This document shows, piece by piece, positions 42,271-53,125 of a stretch of 64,000 nucleotides of DNA (position 1 is the first letter of the stretch; each line of letters opens with the position of its first letter). The stretch comes from Alphaproteobacteria bacterium (GTDB lineage: Bacteria; Pseudomonadota; Alphaproteobacteria; JANSWW01): contig JANSWW010000002.1 in the NCBI GenBank assembly GCA_024743275.1, positions 1-64,000 of the forward strand, given 5' to 3'. Made by a program: the position numbers and the translations under genes. The notes beneath the pieces are model-generated. The model saw only the letters and a program-made list of their open reading frames with translations. It ran no database searches and was not told the origin of the DNA.

Positions 42271-43299
42271 ATGTCTAAAGACGCCCTCAAACCGCTGCTG
42301 GATATCGCGGCGACGGGTCGGCCGCTTACCGAAGCGGAGGCGGAGCAGGCCTTCGACATCATCATGTCCGGCGGGGCCACGGACGCCCAGATCGGCGCCT
42401 TCCTGATGGCGCTCAGGGTCCGGGGCGAAACGGTGGACGAGATCACGGCCGCCGCACGGGTGATGCGCGACAAGGCGGTCAAGGTGACCGCTCCGGACGG
42501 CGCGGTCGACAGTTGCGGCACCGGCGGCGACCAGTCGGGTACCTACAACGTCTCCACCGCCGTCGCCCTCGTTGTGGCGGGCGCGGGCGTGCCGGTCGCC
42601 AAGCACGGCAACCGCTCGCTGACGTCGAAATCCGGCGGGGCGGATGTCCTCGGCCAACTCGGCGTCGACATCGATTGCCCGATGGAGCAGGTCGAGCGTG
42701 CCATGGCGGAGGCGAATGTCGGCTTCCTGATGGCCCCGCGCCACCACAAGGCCGTCGCCCATGTGATGGGCGCTCGGAAGGAATTGGGGACCCGCACCGT
42801 CTTCAACATGCTCGGCCCGTTGACCAACCCAGGCTATGTGAAACGTCAGCTTATCGGCTGTTTTTCCAAGGACATCATCCGCCCGATGGCGGAGGCGCTC
42901 GGCAAGCTCGGCAGCGAGAAGGCCTGGGTCGTCCACGGCTCCGACGGGCTCGATGAAATGACCACCACGGGTGTGACCCATGTGGTCGAATTGGCGAACG
43001 GCACCATTCGGGAATTCGAGGTGACCCCCGAGGACGCCGGCCTTCCCAAGGCCAAGCCCGAGGATCTCAAGGGCGGCGATCCGGTGCATAACGCGGCGGC
43101 CCTCAAGCGGCTTTTGGACGGGGAGACCGGGGCCTATCGCGATATCACACTGCTGAACGCGGCGGGCGTGCTGGTGGTCGCGGGTAAGGCGGTGGACCTC
43201 AAGGAAGGCGTCGCCCTGGCCGCCAAGTCGATCGACGGCGGGGCCGCCAAGCAGGCCCTGGCCAAACTCATCGCAATCACCGGGGAGCGTCAGGCATGA
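42271..43299 (+). CDS. trpD: Anthranilate phosphoribosyltransferase
   Basis: TrpD attaches phosphoribosyl from PRPP to anthranilate in tryptophan biosynthesis. The 342-residue protein contains the PRPP loop [37 protein letters not shown] (metal and anthranilate site), [13 protein letters not shown] and [11 protein letters not shown]. The ATG at 42271 follows GGGAAG. It overlaps trpC by 4 nt and heads the trpD-trpC-moaC-moeA run, typical of alphaproteobacteria. No leader peptide with tandem tryptophan codons was noticed upstream. Confidence 0.97.
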   Translation: MSKDALKPLLDIAATGRPLTEAEAEQAFDIIMSGGATDAQIGAFLMALRVRGETVDEITAAARVMRDKAVKVTAPDGAVDSCGTGGDQSGTYNVSTAVALVVAGAGVPVAKHGNRSLTSKSGGADVLGQLGVDIDCPMEQVERAMAEANVGFLMAPRHHKAVAHVMGARKELGTRTVFNMLGPLTNPGYVKRQLIGCFSKDIIRPMAEALGKLGSEKAWVVHGSDGLDEMTTTGVTHVVELANGTIREFEVTPEDAGLPKAKPEDLKGGDPVHNAAALKRLLDGETGAYRDITLLNAAGVLVVAGKAVDLKEGVALAAKSIDGGAAKQALAKLIAITGERQA

Positions 43300-44111
43300 G
43301 CGACGTGCTCGCGAAGATCTGCGCCGACAAGCGCGACCATATCGCCGCCTGCAAAGCCCGCCGGTCCGAGACGGACCTCCGCGCCGCCCTCCAGGATGTG
43401 GAGAAGCCGCGCGGGTTCGTGAAGGCGCTGCGGGCCAAGCACGCATCCGGAGACTATGCCCTGATCGCGGAGATCAAGAAGGCGAGCCCGTCCAAGGGCC
43501 TGATCCGGGCCGACTTCGATCCGCCGAGCCTCGCCAAGGCCTATCAGGCCGGCGGGGCCGCCTGTCTCTCGGTCTTGACCGACGCGCCCTATTTCCAGGG
43601 CCGGGACGACTATCTGACCGCGGCCCGCGCGGCGGTCTCCCTGCCGGCACTGCGCAAGGATTTCATGCTCGATCCCTATCAGGTGACCGAGGCCCGGGTT
43701 CTCGGCGCCGATTGCATCCTTCTGATCATGGCGGCCCTGAGCGACGCGGAGGCCAGGACGCTGGAAGATGCGGCGATCGACCTCGGGATGGACGTTCTGG
43801 TCGAGGTCCATGACGGCGAAGAACTGGATCGGGCGCTTCATCTGAAATCTCCGCTTCTAGGGATAAACAACCGAAATCTCAAGACGTTGGATGTTTCTCT
43901 TGAGACAACGGTGGAGCTTTCGAGACGAGTTCCTCCCGACCGGATTCTGGTCTGCGAGAGCGGCCTCTACACGCCGGAGGACCTCGCCCGCATGGAATCC
44001 GTCGGGGCCCGGACCTTCCTGATCGGCGAGAGCCTGATGCGTCAGGAAGACGTGACCGCCGCCACACGGGCCATCCTGGCCAAACCCGCAGCCGAACGGG
44101 CCAGCGCATGA
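43296..44111 (+). CDS. trpC: Indole-3-glycerol-phosphate synthase
   Basis: This 271-residue TIM-barrel enzyme closes the ring of carboxyphenylamino-deoxyribulose phosphate to indole-glycerol phosphate. Motifs are [85 protein letters not shown] and [17 protein letters not shown]. It is monofunctional (no TrpF domain). Start and stop both overlap neighbours by 4 nt (ATGA), indicating translational coupling. Confidence 0.97.
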   Translation: MSDVLAKICADKRDHIAACKARRSETDLRAALQDVEKPRGFVKALRAKHASGDYALIAEIKKASPSKGLIRADFDPPSLAKAYQAGGAACLSVLTDAPYFQGRDDYLTAARAAVSLPALRKDFMLDPYQVTEARVLGADCILLIMAALSDAEARTLEDAAIDLGMDVLVEVHDGEELDRALHLKSPLLGINNRNLKTLDVSLETTVELSRRVPPDRILVCESGLYTPEDLARMESVGARTFLIGESLMRQEDVTAATRAILAKPAAERASA

Positions 44112-44614
44112 CCTATAAGAACGATTCGCCGCTCACTCATTTCGACGCCAAGGGCGACGCCCATATGGTCGATGTCGGCGGGAAGGCCGTCACGGAGCGG
44201 ACCGCGACCGCCCGCGGCTATGTCTATATGCAGCCCGAAACGCTGACCCGCATCGTCAAGGGCGAGGCGAAAAAGGGCGATGTCCTGGCCGTTGCCCGCC
44301 TCGCCGGAATCATGGCCGCGAAGAAGACCGACGACCTGATCCCGCTGTGTCATCCCCTGCCCCTGACCTCCGTCACCGTCGATCTGACCTGTCTGACCGA
44401 CCCGGCCCGGGTGGAGATCGTCGCGACCTGCAAACTCGCCGGCCGGACCGGGGTCGAGATGGAGGCGATGACGGCGGTCTCCGTCGCGGCGTTGACGGTG
44501 TACGACATGGTCAAGGCGGTCGACCGGGGGATCCGGATCGGAGATATCCGCCTGGTTCACAAAGCCGGCGGCAAGTCCGGGGAATGGCGGCCCGACGAGG
44601 ACTCTTCGGCATGA
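44108..44614 (+). CDS. moaC: Cyclic pyranopterin monophosphate synthase MoaC
   Basis: MoaC converts the GTP-derived 3',8-cyclo intermediate into cyclic pyranopterin monophosphate in molybdenum cofactor synthesis. The 168-residue protein has [27 protein letters not shown] (in part), [53 protein letters not shown] and KSGEW at the C-terminus. Overlaps of 4 nt with trpC and moeA. Confidence 0.97.
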   Translation: MTYKNDSPLTHFDAKGDAHMVDVGGKAVTERTATARGYVYMQPETLTRIVKGEAKKGDVLAVARLAGIMAAKKTDDLIPLCHPLPLTSVTVDLTCLTDPARVEIVATCKLAGRTGVEMEAMTAVSVAALTVYDMVKAVDRGIRIGDIRLVHKAGGKSGEWRPDEDSSA

Positions 44615-45849
44615 GCAAGCCCTTGATGTCCGTCGAAGAGGCGCGGGAACGGATCATCGCCCTGATCGATCCGGTGGAGACCGAGGATGTGGCCTTGACC
44701 GACGCCATCGGCCGGGTCCTGGCCGAGGATGTCGCGGCCCGGCGCACACAGCCGCCCGCCGCGGTGTCGGCCATGGACGGCTATGCGGTGATCGCCGACG
44801 GGCTCGGCGAGGGCGCGGTCCTGAAAGTGATCGGCGAAGCCCCGGCGGGCCGCCCCTTCGATGGCCGGGTGGGCCCGGGCGAAGCCGTGCGAATCTTCAC
44901 CGGCGGCCTGATGCCGGCCGCATCGGATACCATCGTCATCCAGGAGAACACGATCCCGGCCGACGGGGCGATCACCCTGACGCAAACGCCGAAACCCGGC
45001 GAATGGGTGCGCAAGGCCGGCCTCGATTTTGCCGAGGGCGAGGTTATGCTCAAGGCCGGGCACACGCTGACCGCCCGGGATATCGGCCTCGCCGCCGCGA
45101 TGAACGTGATCTGGCTGGTGGTCCGGCGCCGCCCGAGGGTCGCGATCCTGGCGACCGGCGACGAGATCGTCCGTCCGGGCGATCCGCTTCCCGACGGCCA
45201 TATCGTAAGCTCCAACGCCATCGCGCTCGCCGCCTTCGTCACGGTCGCCGGCGGCTTGCCGCAGATCCTGCCGATCGCGCGCGACGACATGGCCGACCTC
45301 AAGGCGAAGATCGCCGGAGCGTCGGCGGCGGATCTCGTCCTCACCACCGGCGGGGCATCCGTCGGCGACCACGACCTCGTCCACAAGGCGCTGCAGGCCG
45401 TCGGCGCCGACATCGATTTCTGGAAGATCGCCATGCGGCCCGGCAAGCCGTTGATGATGGCGACCCTGGACGGCCCCGCCGGCCGCCGCACCCCGCTGAT
45501 CGGTCTGCCCGGAAACCCGGTCTCCGCCGCGGTCTGCGCGCTGATCTTCGCCCGCCCGGCCCTGGCGGCCCTGGTTGGCCAGCATGCCAAGGCCGATCCG
45601 CTGAAACCGGCCGTGCTCGGGGTCGATCTCGGGCCCAATGGCGATCGGCAGGACTTCATGCGGGCGACCCTGGAGCCGGACGGCCAGGGGCAGCTCGTCG
45701 CCACCCCCTATCTGAAGCAGGACAGCTCGCAATTCTCGCGCTTCGCCTCGGCGGACTGTCTTGTGGTCAGATACCCACACGATCCGGCGAAAAAGGCCGG
45801 GGACCCCGTGCGCTATATCGACTTCGCGGCCGGAAGCCTCCGCTTCTAA
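44611..45849 (+). CDS. moeA: Molybdopterin molybdenumtransferase MoeA
   Basis: MoeA inserts molybdate into adenylylated molybdopterin. The 412-residue protein has [37 protein letters not shown]-type [63 protein letters not shown] and [13 protein letters not shown]. The start at 44611 overlaps the moaC stop by 4 nt. Last gene of the run before the lexA promoter. Confidence 0.97.
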   Translation: MSKPLMSVEEARERIIALIDPVETEDVALTDAIGRVLAEDVAARRTQPPAAVSAMDGYAVIADGLGEGAVLKVIGEAPAGRPFDGRVGPGEAVRIFTGGLMPAASDTIVIQENTIPADGAITLTQTPKPGEWVRKAGLDFAEGEVMLKAGHTLTARDIGLAAAMNVIWLVVRRRPRVAILATGDEIVRPGDPLPDGHIVSSNAIALAAFVTVAGGLPQILPIARDDMADLKAKIAGASAADLVLTTGGASVGDHDLVHKALQAVGADIDFWKIAMRPGKPLMMATLDGPAGRRTPLIGLPGNPVSAAVCALIFARPALAALVGQHAKADPLKPAVLGVDLGPNGDRQDFMRATLEPDGQGQLVATPYLKQDSSQFSRFASADCLVVRYPHDPAKKAGDPVRYIDFAAGSLRF

Positions 45850-45906
45850 ATTCCCCGGCCCCCAGACGAACAAGTTAATGGAACAAACACAAAACAGATT
45901 GTGATT

Positions 45907-45921
45907 GTTCCTAATTCGTTC
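45907..45921 (+). promoter_or_regulatory. LexA/SOS box upstream of lexA
   Basis: GTTCCTAATTCGTTC is an exact match to the alphaproteobacterial LexA site GTTC-N7-GTTC. It lies 75 bp before the lexA start codon in the moeA-lexA intergenic region, consistent with autoregulation. A degenerate site (GAAC-N7-AAAC, 45881-45895) on the opposite orientation lies 11 bp further upstream. Confidence 0.9.
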
Positions 45922-45996
45922 TATGCTTGGAACAGAAATAGGAAAAGCCGCTAAACCCAACGTGGAAAAGCGAAACAAAAGGCGGGACCGGGCGCG

Positions 45997-46722
45997 ATGC
46001 TGACCAAAAAGCAAAAAGAACTCCTCACCTTCATCAACGAACGCCTGGAGGCCGACGGAGTCTCCCCCTCCTTCGACGAGATGAAGGACGCGCTCAATCT
46101 CAAATCGAAATCGGGCATCCACCGCCTGATCAGCGGTCTTGAGGAACGGGGCTTCATCCGCCGCCTGCCCCACAAGGCCCGCGCGCTGGAGGTCATCCGG
46201 ATGCCGGAGACCACCGCGGCGACCCATCCCTCGGTACCGTCCGACAAGCGGGGCGCCGGCTTCCAGCCCAATGTGATCCCGGGCAATTTCGCGGGTCCCA
46301 AGATCGCCCGCAATGCGGACGCCGCGGTCGAGGCCAGCCAGGCCATCGCCCTGCCGCTCTATGGCAAGATCGCCGCCGGCACGCCGATCGAGGCGCTACA
46401 GGACCCGAACCGGACGGTCGACATCCCGTCCAGCATGGTCGGCCGGGGGACCCATTACGCGTTGGAGGTGGACGGCGATTCGATGATCGAAGCCGGGATA
46501 AACGACGGCGACACGGTCATTATCAATCCCTGCGAGGCGGCGGATAACGGCACCATCGTCGTCGCCCTGGTCGACGGCGAGGAAGCGACCCTGAAATACT
46601 GGCATCGCCAGGACGGCCGAATCGCCCTGAAGCCGGCCAATCCGGCCTATGAAACCCAGATCTTCCCGGAAGCCCGCGTCAAGGTGCAGGGACGCCTGGT
46701 CGGTCTCATCCGTCAATACTGA
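45997..46722 (+). CDS. lexA: LexA repressor
   Basis: LexA represses SOS genes and cleaves itself when RecA filaments form. The 241-residue protein has an N-terminal winged helix ([41 protein letters not shown]), a linker of about 45 residues, and the S24-type peptidase. The cleavage bond is Ala127-Gly128 (KIAAGTP), the nucleophile is Ser162 in GDSMIEAGI and the general base is Lys200 in EEATLKYW. An SOS box lies in its promoter. Confidence 0.97.
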   Translation: MLTKKQKELLTFINERLEADGVSPSFDEMKDALNLKSKSGIHRLISGLEERGFIRRLPHKARALEVIRMPETTAATHPSVPSDKRGAGFQPNVIPGNFAGPKIARNADAAVEASQAIALPLYGKIAAGTPIEALQDPNRTVDIPSSMVGRGTHYALEVDGDSMIEAGINDGDTVIINPCEAADNGTIVVALVDGEEATLKYWHRQDGRIALKPANPAYETQIFPEARVKVQGRLVGLIRQY

Positions 46723-46769
46723 TCCGCCTGGACCGATCCCGCCTCCTTCCCCCTCCGCCACGGCCAGTC

Positions 46770-48857
46770 TCAATAGGTCCAGGGCCGGTCGCCGACGGTC
46801 CGGTGCACCGAGCGGACGACGATGCCCTTGTCCGGGTCGATCCAGAGGCCGACGGCCCCCTCGCTGTCCAGAATCGGTCTGTCTATGACCAGGGGACGCT
46901 GGCAGGCCATGCGGACGGTCATCAGGGCGATAACGGCATCGGCCTCCGCACAGGCCCTGCGCAGCCCCGCCGCGTGACGCACCAGATCGATCCGCCATCC
47001 ATCCTTCTCCAAACGGCATCGGCTCGGCTGGCAGGAGATCATGCCGTGTGTCCCATGCACCGTGCCCGTACCGGGCGGCAGTCCGCCGCCGCCCTCCACC
47101 GCCGCCCGCTCGCTCCATTGCCGGGCGGCGAACCGGCCCGAACGTGTGCTGGTCAGGTGATAGCCGTCGGGAAGACGTAAGCCCGCTAGCCGGCCGCTTC
47201 CGTCGACCAGGGCGTCCGGCGGCGACGGCAGAAAGGCGAGCGCCATCGCGGCGGCGGCCGGGAGGATCGACAGACGCCTGCCCCATAGCCCGGCCAACAG
47301 AAACAGTCCGCCACCGACGCACCAGAGGACGAGGCTCAACGGCGGCGCCGCCGGAATCTTCAGGACCGCGTCGGGCCGGCCGCCGATCCACCAGGCGATG
47401 TCCAGCACCAGCCCGATCCCGAAGCCCATCAGATGGAGGAACGGGCCCTCCCAGCCGAGCGGGGTCAGCGCCAGGGCCATCAGGCCCAGGGGCATGACCC
47501 ACAGGCCGACGATCGGAACCGCCAACATGTTGGCCGGCAGGCCGAACAGCGGAAAATGATGGAAATGCCAGGCCGCGATCGGCGCGGTGGAGACGATGGC
47601 GACAAAGGACGAAAAGGCGAGCCCGACCGCGTAGGCGGCGACGGCCCGCGGGACCGCGCCCACGCCCCCCGACGGATCCCGCCCGACCGTCAGGCGTACC
47701 CGCTGGCCATACCGTTCATAGGCGGCGACCAGGGCGGCCGTGGCGGCGAAGGACATCTGAAAAGACGGTTCGACAAGACTTTCGGGCGCCAGCAACAGCA
47801 CGATGACCGCCGCCAGAGCCACAAGGCGCAGGGAAATCGCCTTCCGGTCGAGCAGGATCGCCACCAGCACCAGCCCCGCCATGATGAAGGCCCGCTGGGC
47901 CGAGACCGGTGCCCCGGTGAGGACGAGATATCCCGCCCCGGCCACAAAGGCGATGGCGGCGGAGACCTTCTTGGTCGGAAAGCGCTCGCCCAGAGTCGGC
48001 AACCAGGGAAGCCCGGCCCTGAAGACAAACATGATCGCCGTGATGACCAGCGCCATATGAAGCCCGGAAATCGCCAGCAAATGGGCTAGCCCGCTGGCCC
48101 GGATCACCTCCAGGTCGGCGCGCGGGATACCGGCCCGGTCGCCGACGAGTAATGCCGCCGCGACCGCCCCGCCGGCGCCGCCGATCCGCTCCTGGATCCG
48201 CTGGGAGAGCCCGTCCCGTAGTCGCCCGATGGCGCTTTGCATGCTTTCGGCCGCCGTCTCCGGGGCCGCGGCGTCCAATCTCGGGGCGCCCAGGGTCCAC
48301 CCAACGGCGCCGATCTGACGGAAATAGGAATAGCGGCGGAAATCGAACGCGCCCGGCGCCACCGGAGGCCCAGGCGGGCGCAGCACCGCATAGACCCTGA
48401 GCCGTGTCCCGACCGCCGGGATCTCGCCGGACGTCGTCAGGCGGATCCGTTTCGGGGTCTCCTCCGGCGTGAGCCCCGCCACCCAGAGCCGGTCCAGGAG
48501 GATGCGGGGCCGCGACGCGCCCCGGTCGACGGCCAGCAGTCGCCCATAGATCACGCGTGGCTCCAACTGCTCCGCCACGACCGGTGCCGCCACCCACTGC
48601 GTGCGGAGCACCGCGGCACTGGCGCCGAGAATGCCCATGGCGACCAGGATCAAAACGAGGGACGGCCACCCGGCCCGGCGGATGCCGACCGCTGCCAGAC
48701 CGGCCACGGCGGCAAGTCCGAGCCCGGCCGCCCAGAGGGGTGGTTCCGCAGGCAGCCAGAAATAGCCCCCGATCCCGAACATCATGGCAATGGGCATCAG
48801 AACGGCCGCCCGACCGTAGAACAGATCCCCCACACCGATTGCGTGAAAAGCCCTCAT
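46770..48857 (-). CDS. comEC: ComEC/Rec2-family membrane protein without a lactamase-type nuclease domain
   Basis: ComEC forms the inner-membrane channel for single-stranded DNA uptake in competent bacteria. The 695-residue protein has N-terminal hydrophobic helices, a DUF4131-type soluble domain (about 100-200), and the competence domain with GLAHLLAISGLHMALV, APVSAQRAFIMAGLVL and PSFQMSFAATAALVAAYERYG. The metallo-beta-lactamase-like domain of Gram-positive ComEC is absent. Instead the last 120 residues form a soluble domain with several cysteines (ISCQPSRCRL, LRRACAEADA, MACQRPLVIDRP), as in other alphaproteobacterial homologues as far as I recall. It is convergent with lexA and divergent from gltX, the common local order. 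Confidence 0.92.
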   Translation of the reverse strand: MRAFHAIGVGDLFYGRAAVLMPIAMMFGIGGYFWLPAEPPLWAAGLGLAAVAGLAAVGIRRAGWPSLVLILVAMGILGASAAVLRTQWVAAPVVAEQLEPRVIYGRLLAVDRGASRPRILLDRLWVAGLTPEETPKRIRLTTSGEIPAVGTRLRVYAVLRPPGPPVAPGAFDFRRYSYFRQIGAVGWTLGAPRLDAAAPETAAESMQSAIGRLRDGLSQRIQERIGGAGGAVAAALLVGDRAGIPRADLEVIRASGLAHLLAISGLHMALVITAIMFVFRAGLPWLPTLGERFPTKKVSAAIAFVAGAGYLVLTGAPVSAQRAFIMAGLVLVAILLDRKAISLRLVALAAVIVLLLAPESLVEPSFQMSFAATAALVAAYERYGQRVRLTVGRDPSGGVGAVPRAVAAYAVGLAFSSFVAIVSTAPIAAWHFHHFPLFGLPANMLAVPIVGLWVMPLGLMALALTPLGWEGPFLHLMGFGIGLVLDIAWWIGGRPDAVLKIPAAPPLSLVLWCVGGGLFLLAGLWGRRLSILPAAAAMALAFLPSPPDALVDGSGRLAGLRLPDGYHLTSTRSGRFAARQWSERAAVEGGGGLPPGTGTVHGTHGMISCQPSRCRLEKDGWRIDLVRHAAGLRRACAEADAVIALMTVRMACQRPLVIDRPILDSEGAVGLWIDPDKGIVVRSVHRTVGDRPWTY

Positions 48858-48952
48858 GGAACCAGTCTAACGCCGACCTCGCGGCCGACGAGGGAAAAGA
48901 ACCTTCACCGGTCTTCCGGCCTTCACCTTCGCGCCTGCAATATTAGCAGGCT

Positions 48953-48980
48953 TTGTGAGCCGGGGCGTCTGTGCTACATC
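48953..48980 (+). promoter_or_regulatory. Probable promoter of gltX
   Basis: TTGTGA (48953-48958) and TACATC (48975-48980) are separated by 16 bp in the comEC-gltX divergent region, with the start codon 78 bp downstream. The GCTACAT context resembles alphaproteobacterial housekeeping promoters. A small inverted repeat GCCTGC/GCAGGC (48933-48951) lies just upstream. Confidence 0.45.
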
Positions 48981-49058
48981 CCCTGCGGGCGGCGGGTTTG
49001 GTCGGGAGCACCTCAGTCGAATTCGCCCGAACGTACCGTAGGTTAGGATGTTTCGCGC

Positions 49059-50489
49059 ATGGCTGTGGTGACCCGGTTTGCCCCCTCACCGACAGGTTTT
49101 TTGCACATCGGCGGCGCCCGCACGGCGCTGTTCAACTGGCTCTATGCCCGCCATCATGGCGGCACCTTTTTGCTGCGCATCGAAGATACCGACCGGGCGC
49201 GCTCGACCCAGGAAGCGGTCGACGCGCTGCTTCACGGCCTCACCTGGCTCGGCCTCGATTGGGACGGCGAACCGGTCTTCCAGTTTTCCCGCCAGGAACG
49301 CCACGCCGCCGAGGCCCACCGCCTGGTCGAGGAGGGAAAGGCCTATTTCTGTTTCGCCAGCCCCGACGAGTTGACCGAGATGCGCGAAAAGGCCCTTGCC
49401 GAGGGCCGATCCCCGAAATACGACCGCCGCTGGCGCGACCGTCATCCGGACGAGGCGCCGAAAGACACGAAGCCCGTCATCCGCCTGAAGGCCCCGACCG
49501 AGGGCGCAACGACGATCGTCGACCGGGTCCAGGGCGAAATCACGGTCCAAAACAGCGAGCTCGACGACTTCGTCCTGCTGCGCGCCGACGGCACCCCGAC
49601 CTACATGCTGGCCGTGGTGGTGGACGACCACGATATGGGCGTGACCCATGTCGTCCGGGGCGACGACCACACCAACAACGCCTTCCGGCAGACCCAGCTA
49701 TTCCAGGCGCTCGGCTATGATGTGCCGACCTTCGCCCATGTCCCGCTGATCCACGGCCAGGACGGCGCCAAGATGTCGAAGCGCCACGGCGCCATCGGGG
49801 TCGACGAATACGACCGCCTCGGCTATCTGCCGGAGGCGATGCGGAACTATCTGTTGCGGCTCGGCTGGTCCCATGGGGACGACGAGATCATTTCGACCGA
49901 TCAGGCGATCGACTGGTTCGACCTGGACGGGGTCGGCAAGAGTGCCGCCCGGTTCGATCTGGCGAAACTCGATTCTCTCAACGCCCATTACATCAAGGAA
50001 GCCGACAACGGTCGGCTGCTCGACCTTATTGCCCCGCGCCTGGAAAGGCTGCTGTCCAGGTCGTTGACGGCGGCGGACAAGACACGGCTACTCGCCGGCA
50101 TGGACGGCCTCAAGCAGCGGGCGAAGACCCTGATCGAGCTCGCCGAGGGGTCTCTCTTCTATGTCGACAGCCTGCCCCTACCCCTCGACAAGAAAGCCGC
50201 CAAGGCGCTGTCCGAGGAGGGCAGGAAGGTCCTCGGCGCACTGGCTGGCGTGCTGTCCGGCGTCGACGCCTGGTCCGAAGAGGCGGCCGAGGCCGCCGTG
50301 CGCGGCTTCGTCGAAGCGGAAGGCATGAAATTCGGGGCCGTGGCCCAGCCGCTTCGGGCGGCCGTGTCGGGCACCATGGCCTCGCCCGCGCTCTTCGAGA
50401 TGCTGGGCGTGTTGGGCAAGGAAGAAACACTGGCCCGGATGACGGCGGCGATCGAAGGCCGCATCGGACGGGAAAGCCCGGCGGCCTGA
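49059..50489 (+). CDS. gltX: Glutamate--tRNA ligase
   Basis: GluRS charges tRNA-Glu; in bacteria without GlnRS it also charges tRNA-Gln. The 476-residue class I synthetase has the HIGH-type motif as HIGG (residues 16-19, in [18 protein letters not shown]), [33 protein letters not shown] (in part), and KMSKRHG at 238-244. The C-terminal half is the anticodon-binding helical cage. Alphaproteobacteria often have two GluRS paralogues; which type this is cannot be settled here. Confidence 0.96.
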   Translation: MAVVTRFAPSPTGFLHIGGARTALFNWLYARHHGGTFLLRIEDTDRARSTQEAVDALLHGLTWLGLDWDGEPVFQFSRQERHAAEAHRLVEEGKAYFCFASPDELTEMREKALAEGRSPKYDRRWRDRHPDEAPKDTKPVIRLKAPTEGATTIVDRVQGEITVQNSELDDFVLLRADGTPTYMLAVVVDDHDMGVTHVVRGDDHTNNAFRQTQLFQALGYDVPTFAHVPLIHGQDGAKMSKRHGAIGVDEYDRLGYLPEAMRNYLLRLGWSHGDDEIISTDQAIDWFDLDGVGKSAARFDLAKLDSLNAHYIKEADNGRLLDLIAPRLERLLSRSLTAADKTRLLAGMDGLKQRAKTLIELAEGSLFYVDSLPLPLDKKAAKALSEEGRKVLGALAGVLSGVDAWSEEAAEAAVRGFVEAEGMKFGAVAQPLRAAVSGTMASPALFEMLGVLGKEETLARMTAAIEGRIGRESPAA

Positions 50490-50594
50490 CGGCCCGGGAC
50501 ACGGGAGGAATTCGGTCCGGCCAACCGCCGGTCCGGTCAAGGCGATGGAGGTTGGGAGAACACCGAACCATCGCATTCGTTAAGGAGTATGCAG

Positions 50595-51887
50595 ATGAGC
50601 GATACAACCAAGTCGGTTAGCCTCCACAAAGGTGGGGACCAGTCCGAATATCCGGTGATGGACGGGACGCTCGGGCCCAGTGTGATCGATATCCGGAAGC
50701 TCTACGGAAATACCGGCAATTTCACCTATGATCCCGGTTTCGTTTCGACCGCGTCTTGTGAATCTAAAATCACCTATATCGATGGCGACGAGGGCGTTCT
50801 GCTCCATCGTGGCTACGGCATTGAGGATTTGGCCGAGAACTGCGACTTTCTCGAGGTCGCCTATCTCTTGAATCACGGCGAACTGCCGACCCCGGACCAG
50901 AAAACCAAGTTCGAGTCGGACATCACCTATCACACGATGATCCACGAACAGATGGCCAACTTCTACCGCGGGTTCCGGCGCGACGCCCACCCGATGGCCA
51001 TCGCGTGCGGTGTGACCGGGGCGATGTCGGCCTTCTATCACGACTCGACCGATATCAACGACGCGCATCAGCGCATGATCGCGACGCACCGCATCATCGC
51101 CAAGATGCCGACCATCGCCGCGATGGCCTACAAATATTCGGTGGGCCAGCCCTTCATCTATCCGCGTAACGATCTGAATTATGCGGAGAATTTCCTCTAC
51201 ATGACCTTCGCGGTGCCGTGTGAGGACTATAAGATCAACCCGATTGTCGCCAAGGCGCTCAACAAGATCTTCATCCTGCACGCCGATCACGAGCAGAACG
51301 CGTCGACCTCGACCGTTCGCCTGGCCGGGTCGTCCGGGGCCAACCCGTTCGCCTGTATCGCCGCCGGTGTCGCCTCGCTTTGGGGTCCGTCCCATGGCGG
51401 TGCCAACGAGGCCGTGCTCAACATGCTGAGCGAAATCGGCAGCGTCGATCGCATCCCGGAATATGTGAAGAAGGCCAAGGACAAGGACGACCCGTTCCGT
51501 CTGATGGGCTTCGGACACCGCGTCTACAAGAACTTCGACCCGCGCGCCAAGGTTCTCAGGGCCGCCGCTCATGAGGTTCTGAACGATCTCGGGATCCAGG
51601 ACGAGGCCCTGAAGATGGCGATGGAACTGGAGCGGATCGCTCTTGAGGACGAGTACTTCGTCGAGCGGAAGCTCTATCCGAATGTCGACTTCTATTCGGG
51701 CATCATCCTGCGTGCCATGGGCTTCCCGGTCTCGATGTTCACCGTGCTGTTCGCCCTGGCCCGGACCACGGGCTGGATCGCCCAGTGGAACGAGATGATC
51801 GTCGACCCGACCCAGAAGATCGGCCGGCCGCGCCAGCTCTACACGGGCTATGGCCCGCGGGAGTTCATCGCCCTCGATAAGCGCTAA
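50595..51887 (+). CDS. gltA: Citrate synthase, type II
   Basis: Citrate synthase condenses oxaloacetate and acetyl-CoA in the first step of the TCA cycle. The 430-residue protein has the catalytic triad motifs in [35 protein letters not shown] and [15 protein letters not shown]. Its length and N-terminal domain ([21 protein letters not shown]) fit the hexameric type II enzymes. The ATG at 50595 is chosen since AAGGAG lies 7 nt upstream; the ATG at 50589 would be too close. A terminator follows. Confidence 0.97.
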   Translation: MSDTTKSVSLHKGGDQSEYPVMDGTLGPSVIDIRKLYGNTGNFTYDPGFVSTASCESKITYIDGDEGVLLHRGYGIEDLAENCDFLEVAYLLNHGELPTPDQKTKFESDITYHTMIHEQMANFYRGFRRDAHPMAIACGVTGAMSAFYHDSTDINDAHQRMIATHRIIAKMPTIAAMAYKYSVGQPFIYPRNDLNYAENFLYMTFAVPCEDYKINPIVAKALNKIFILHADHEQNASTSTVRLAGSSGANPFACIAAGVASLWGPSHGGANEAVLNMLSEIGSVDRIPEYVKKAKDKDDPFRLMGFGHRVYKNFDPRAKVLRAAAHEVLNDLGIQDEALKMAMELERIALEDEYFVERKLYPNVDFYSGIILRAMGFPVSMFTVLFALARTTGWIAQWNEMIVDPTQKIGRPRQLYTGYGPREFIALDKR

Positions 51888-51917
51888 TCGTCGCCGGATC
51901 CAATAGACGGTCCGATC

Positions 51918-51970
51918 AAAACCCTCTCCCGCCGGCCTTGCTCTGGGCTATGCGGGGGAGGGTTTTTTTT
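51918..51970. terminator. Terminator of gltA, overlapping the 3' end of lpxB
   Basis: AAAACCCTCTCCCGC and GCGGGGGAGGG pair (one G-T) around a 20-nt loop and are followed by eight T residues (51963-51970). The T-run and right arm are also the last codons of lpxB on the other strand (EKKPSPA, stop at 51948-51950). On the minus strand the same hairpin is followed by TTTTGATC, so it may act in both directions. Confidence 0.88.
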
Positions 51971-53120
51971 CGAGCAGTTCCAGGACCGCCCGGGCCGCCT
52001 TTTGCGACGGCGTGAGCGGATCGTCGCCGCCGAGAACACGACGCAATTCGCGCCCTGCCGTCCGTTGCGCCTCGGCCGCGGCGTGATTGTCGAGAAGCAG
52101 GGTCACCTCCTCCGCCAACCGTCCGGCCGTCAATCCGTCCTGATAGATCTCCGGCACCACGTCACGGTCGAGGACGATGTTGGGCAGGCTGTATCTCGTG
52201 ATCGTCAGGAGCCTTCGCACCAGAAAGGCCGAGAGCGGCGAGACGCGGTAGGCGGCGACCGTCGGGACGCCGGCGAGGACCAGTTCGAGGATCGCCGTCC
52301 CGCCCGCCGCGAGCGCCACGTCCCCCGCCCCGAAGGCCAACGGCTTCATCTCATGGGAAACAATGGCGATATCCCGGTCGCCGATTTGGGCCCGGATCAC
52401 GTCCTCAACCGCCTCGACCGCCGGAATGACCCCGCTCAGATCGGCATGCCGCTCCTTGATCCGATCATAGGCACCGAGAAACAGCGGCAGCAATCGGCCG
52501 ACCTCGCCCTTGCGGCTCCCCGGCAGGATCAGCATCACCGGCCGCCCTCCGACATCGCGCTGAAAATCCCGAATCTCGGCCGGGCCGGCGGCCGGCGGTT
52601 CCACGGCCGAATGGCCGACAAAGACCGTATCCAGCCCGTGCTTTTCGAAATAGGGCGGCTCGAAAGGCAGGATGACAAGCAGACGGTCCAGAAAGCGTGC
52701 GATCTTCTCGGCCCGTTTCGGCTTCCAGGCCCAGACGGTGGGGGCCACATAATGAACGATTTTAAGCTCACGGCCGGTCGCCGTCTTGCGCAACGCCTGG
52801 CTGACGCGGTGGCAGAAACCCGGCGAATCGATCGTCACCAGGATATCGGGCCGGGTAGCCTCGATGTCGGCGACGGTCTCCCGGATGTGACGGCTGAGAG
52901 TGCGGATATGCGGCAGCACCTCCACCAGCCCCATGACCGACAGATCGGACATCGGTACCCGGCTCTTCAGGCCAGTCTCGGCCATCCTGGGTCCGCCGAT
53001 ACCACGAAAGGCGATCTCTCCGCCGGTTTCCTCTTTCAGCGCCTCGATCACGCGGCCGCCGAGAACGTCCCCGGACGCCTCACCCGCGATGATGTAGACC
53101 AGGGGCACCTCACCGGGCAT
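51948..53120 (-). CDS. lpxB: Lipid-A-disaccharide synthase
   Basis: LpxB joins UDP-2,3-diacylglucosamine and lipid X to the lipid A disaccharide at the inner membrane. The 390-residue GT19 protein begins PLVYIIAGEASGDVLGGRVIEAL, with FRGIGGPRMAETGL, SVMGLVEVLPHI, TIDSPGFCHRV, HYVAPTVWAWKPKRA, LPFEPPYFEKHG, LPGSRKGEVGRLLPLFL, AAGGTAILELVLAGVP and the C-terminal QDGLTAGRLAEEV. The start is 5 bp after the lpxI stop with GGGGGAGG upstream. Confidence 0.97.
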   Translation of the reverse strand: MPGEVPLVYIIAGEASGDVLGGRVIEALKEETGGEIAFRGIGGPRMAETGLKSRVPMSDLSVMGLVEVLPHIRTLSRHIRETVADIEATRPDILVTIDSPGFCHRVSQALRKTATGRELKIVHYVAPTVWAWKPKRAEKIARFLDRLLVILPFEPPYFEKHGLDTVFVGHSAVEPPAAGPAEIRDFQRDVGGRPVMLILPGSRKGEVGRLLPLFLGAYDRIKERHADLSGVIPAVEAVEDVIRAQIGDRDIAIVSHEMKPLAFGAGDVALAAGGTAILELVLAGVPTVAAYRVSPLSAFLVRRLLTITRYSLPNIVLDRDVVPEIYQDGLTAGRLAEEVTLLLDNHAAAEAQRTAGRELRRVLGGDDPLTPSQKAARAVLELLEKKPSPA

Positions 53121-53125
53121 GGCGG

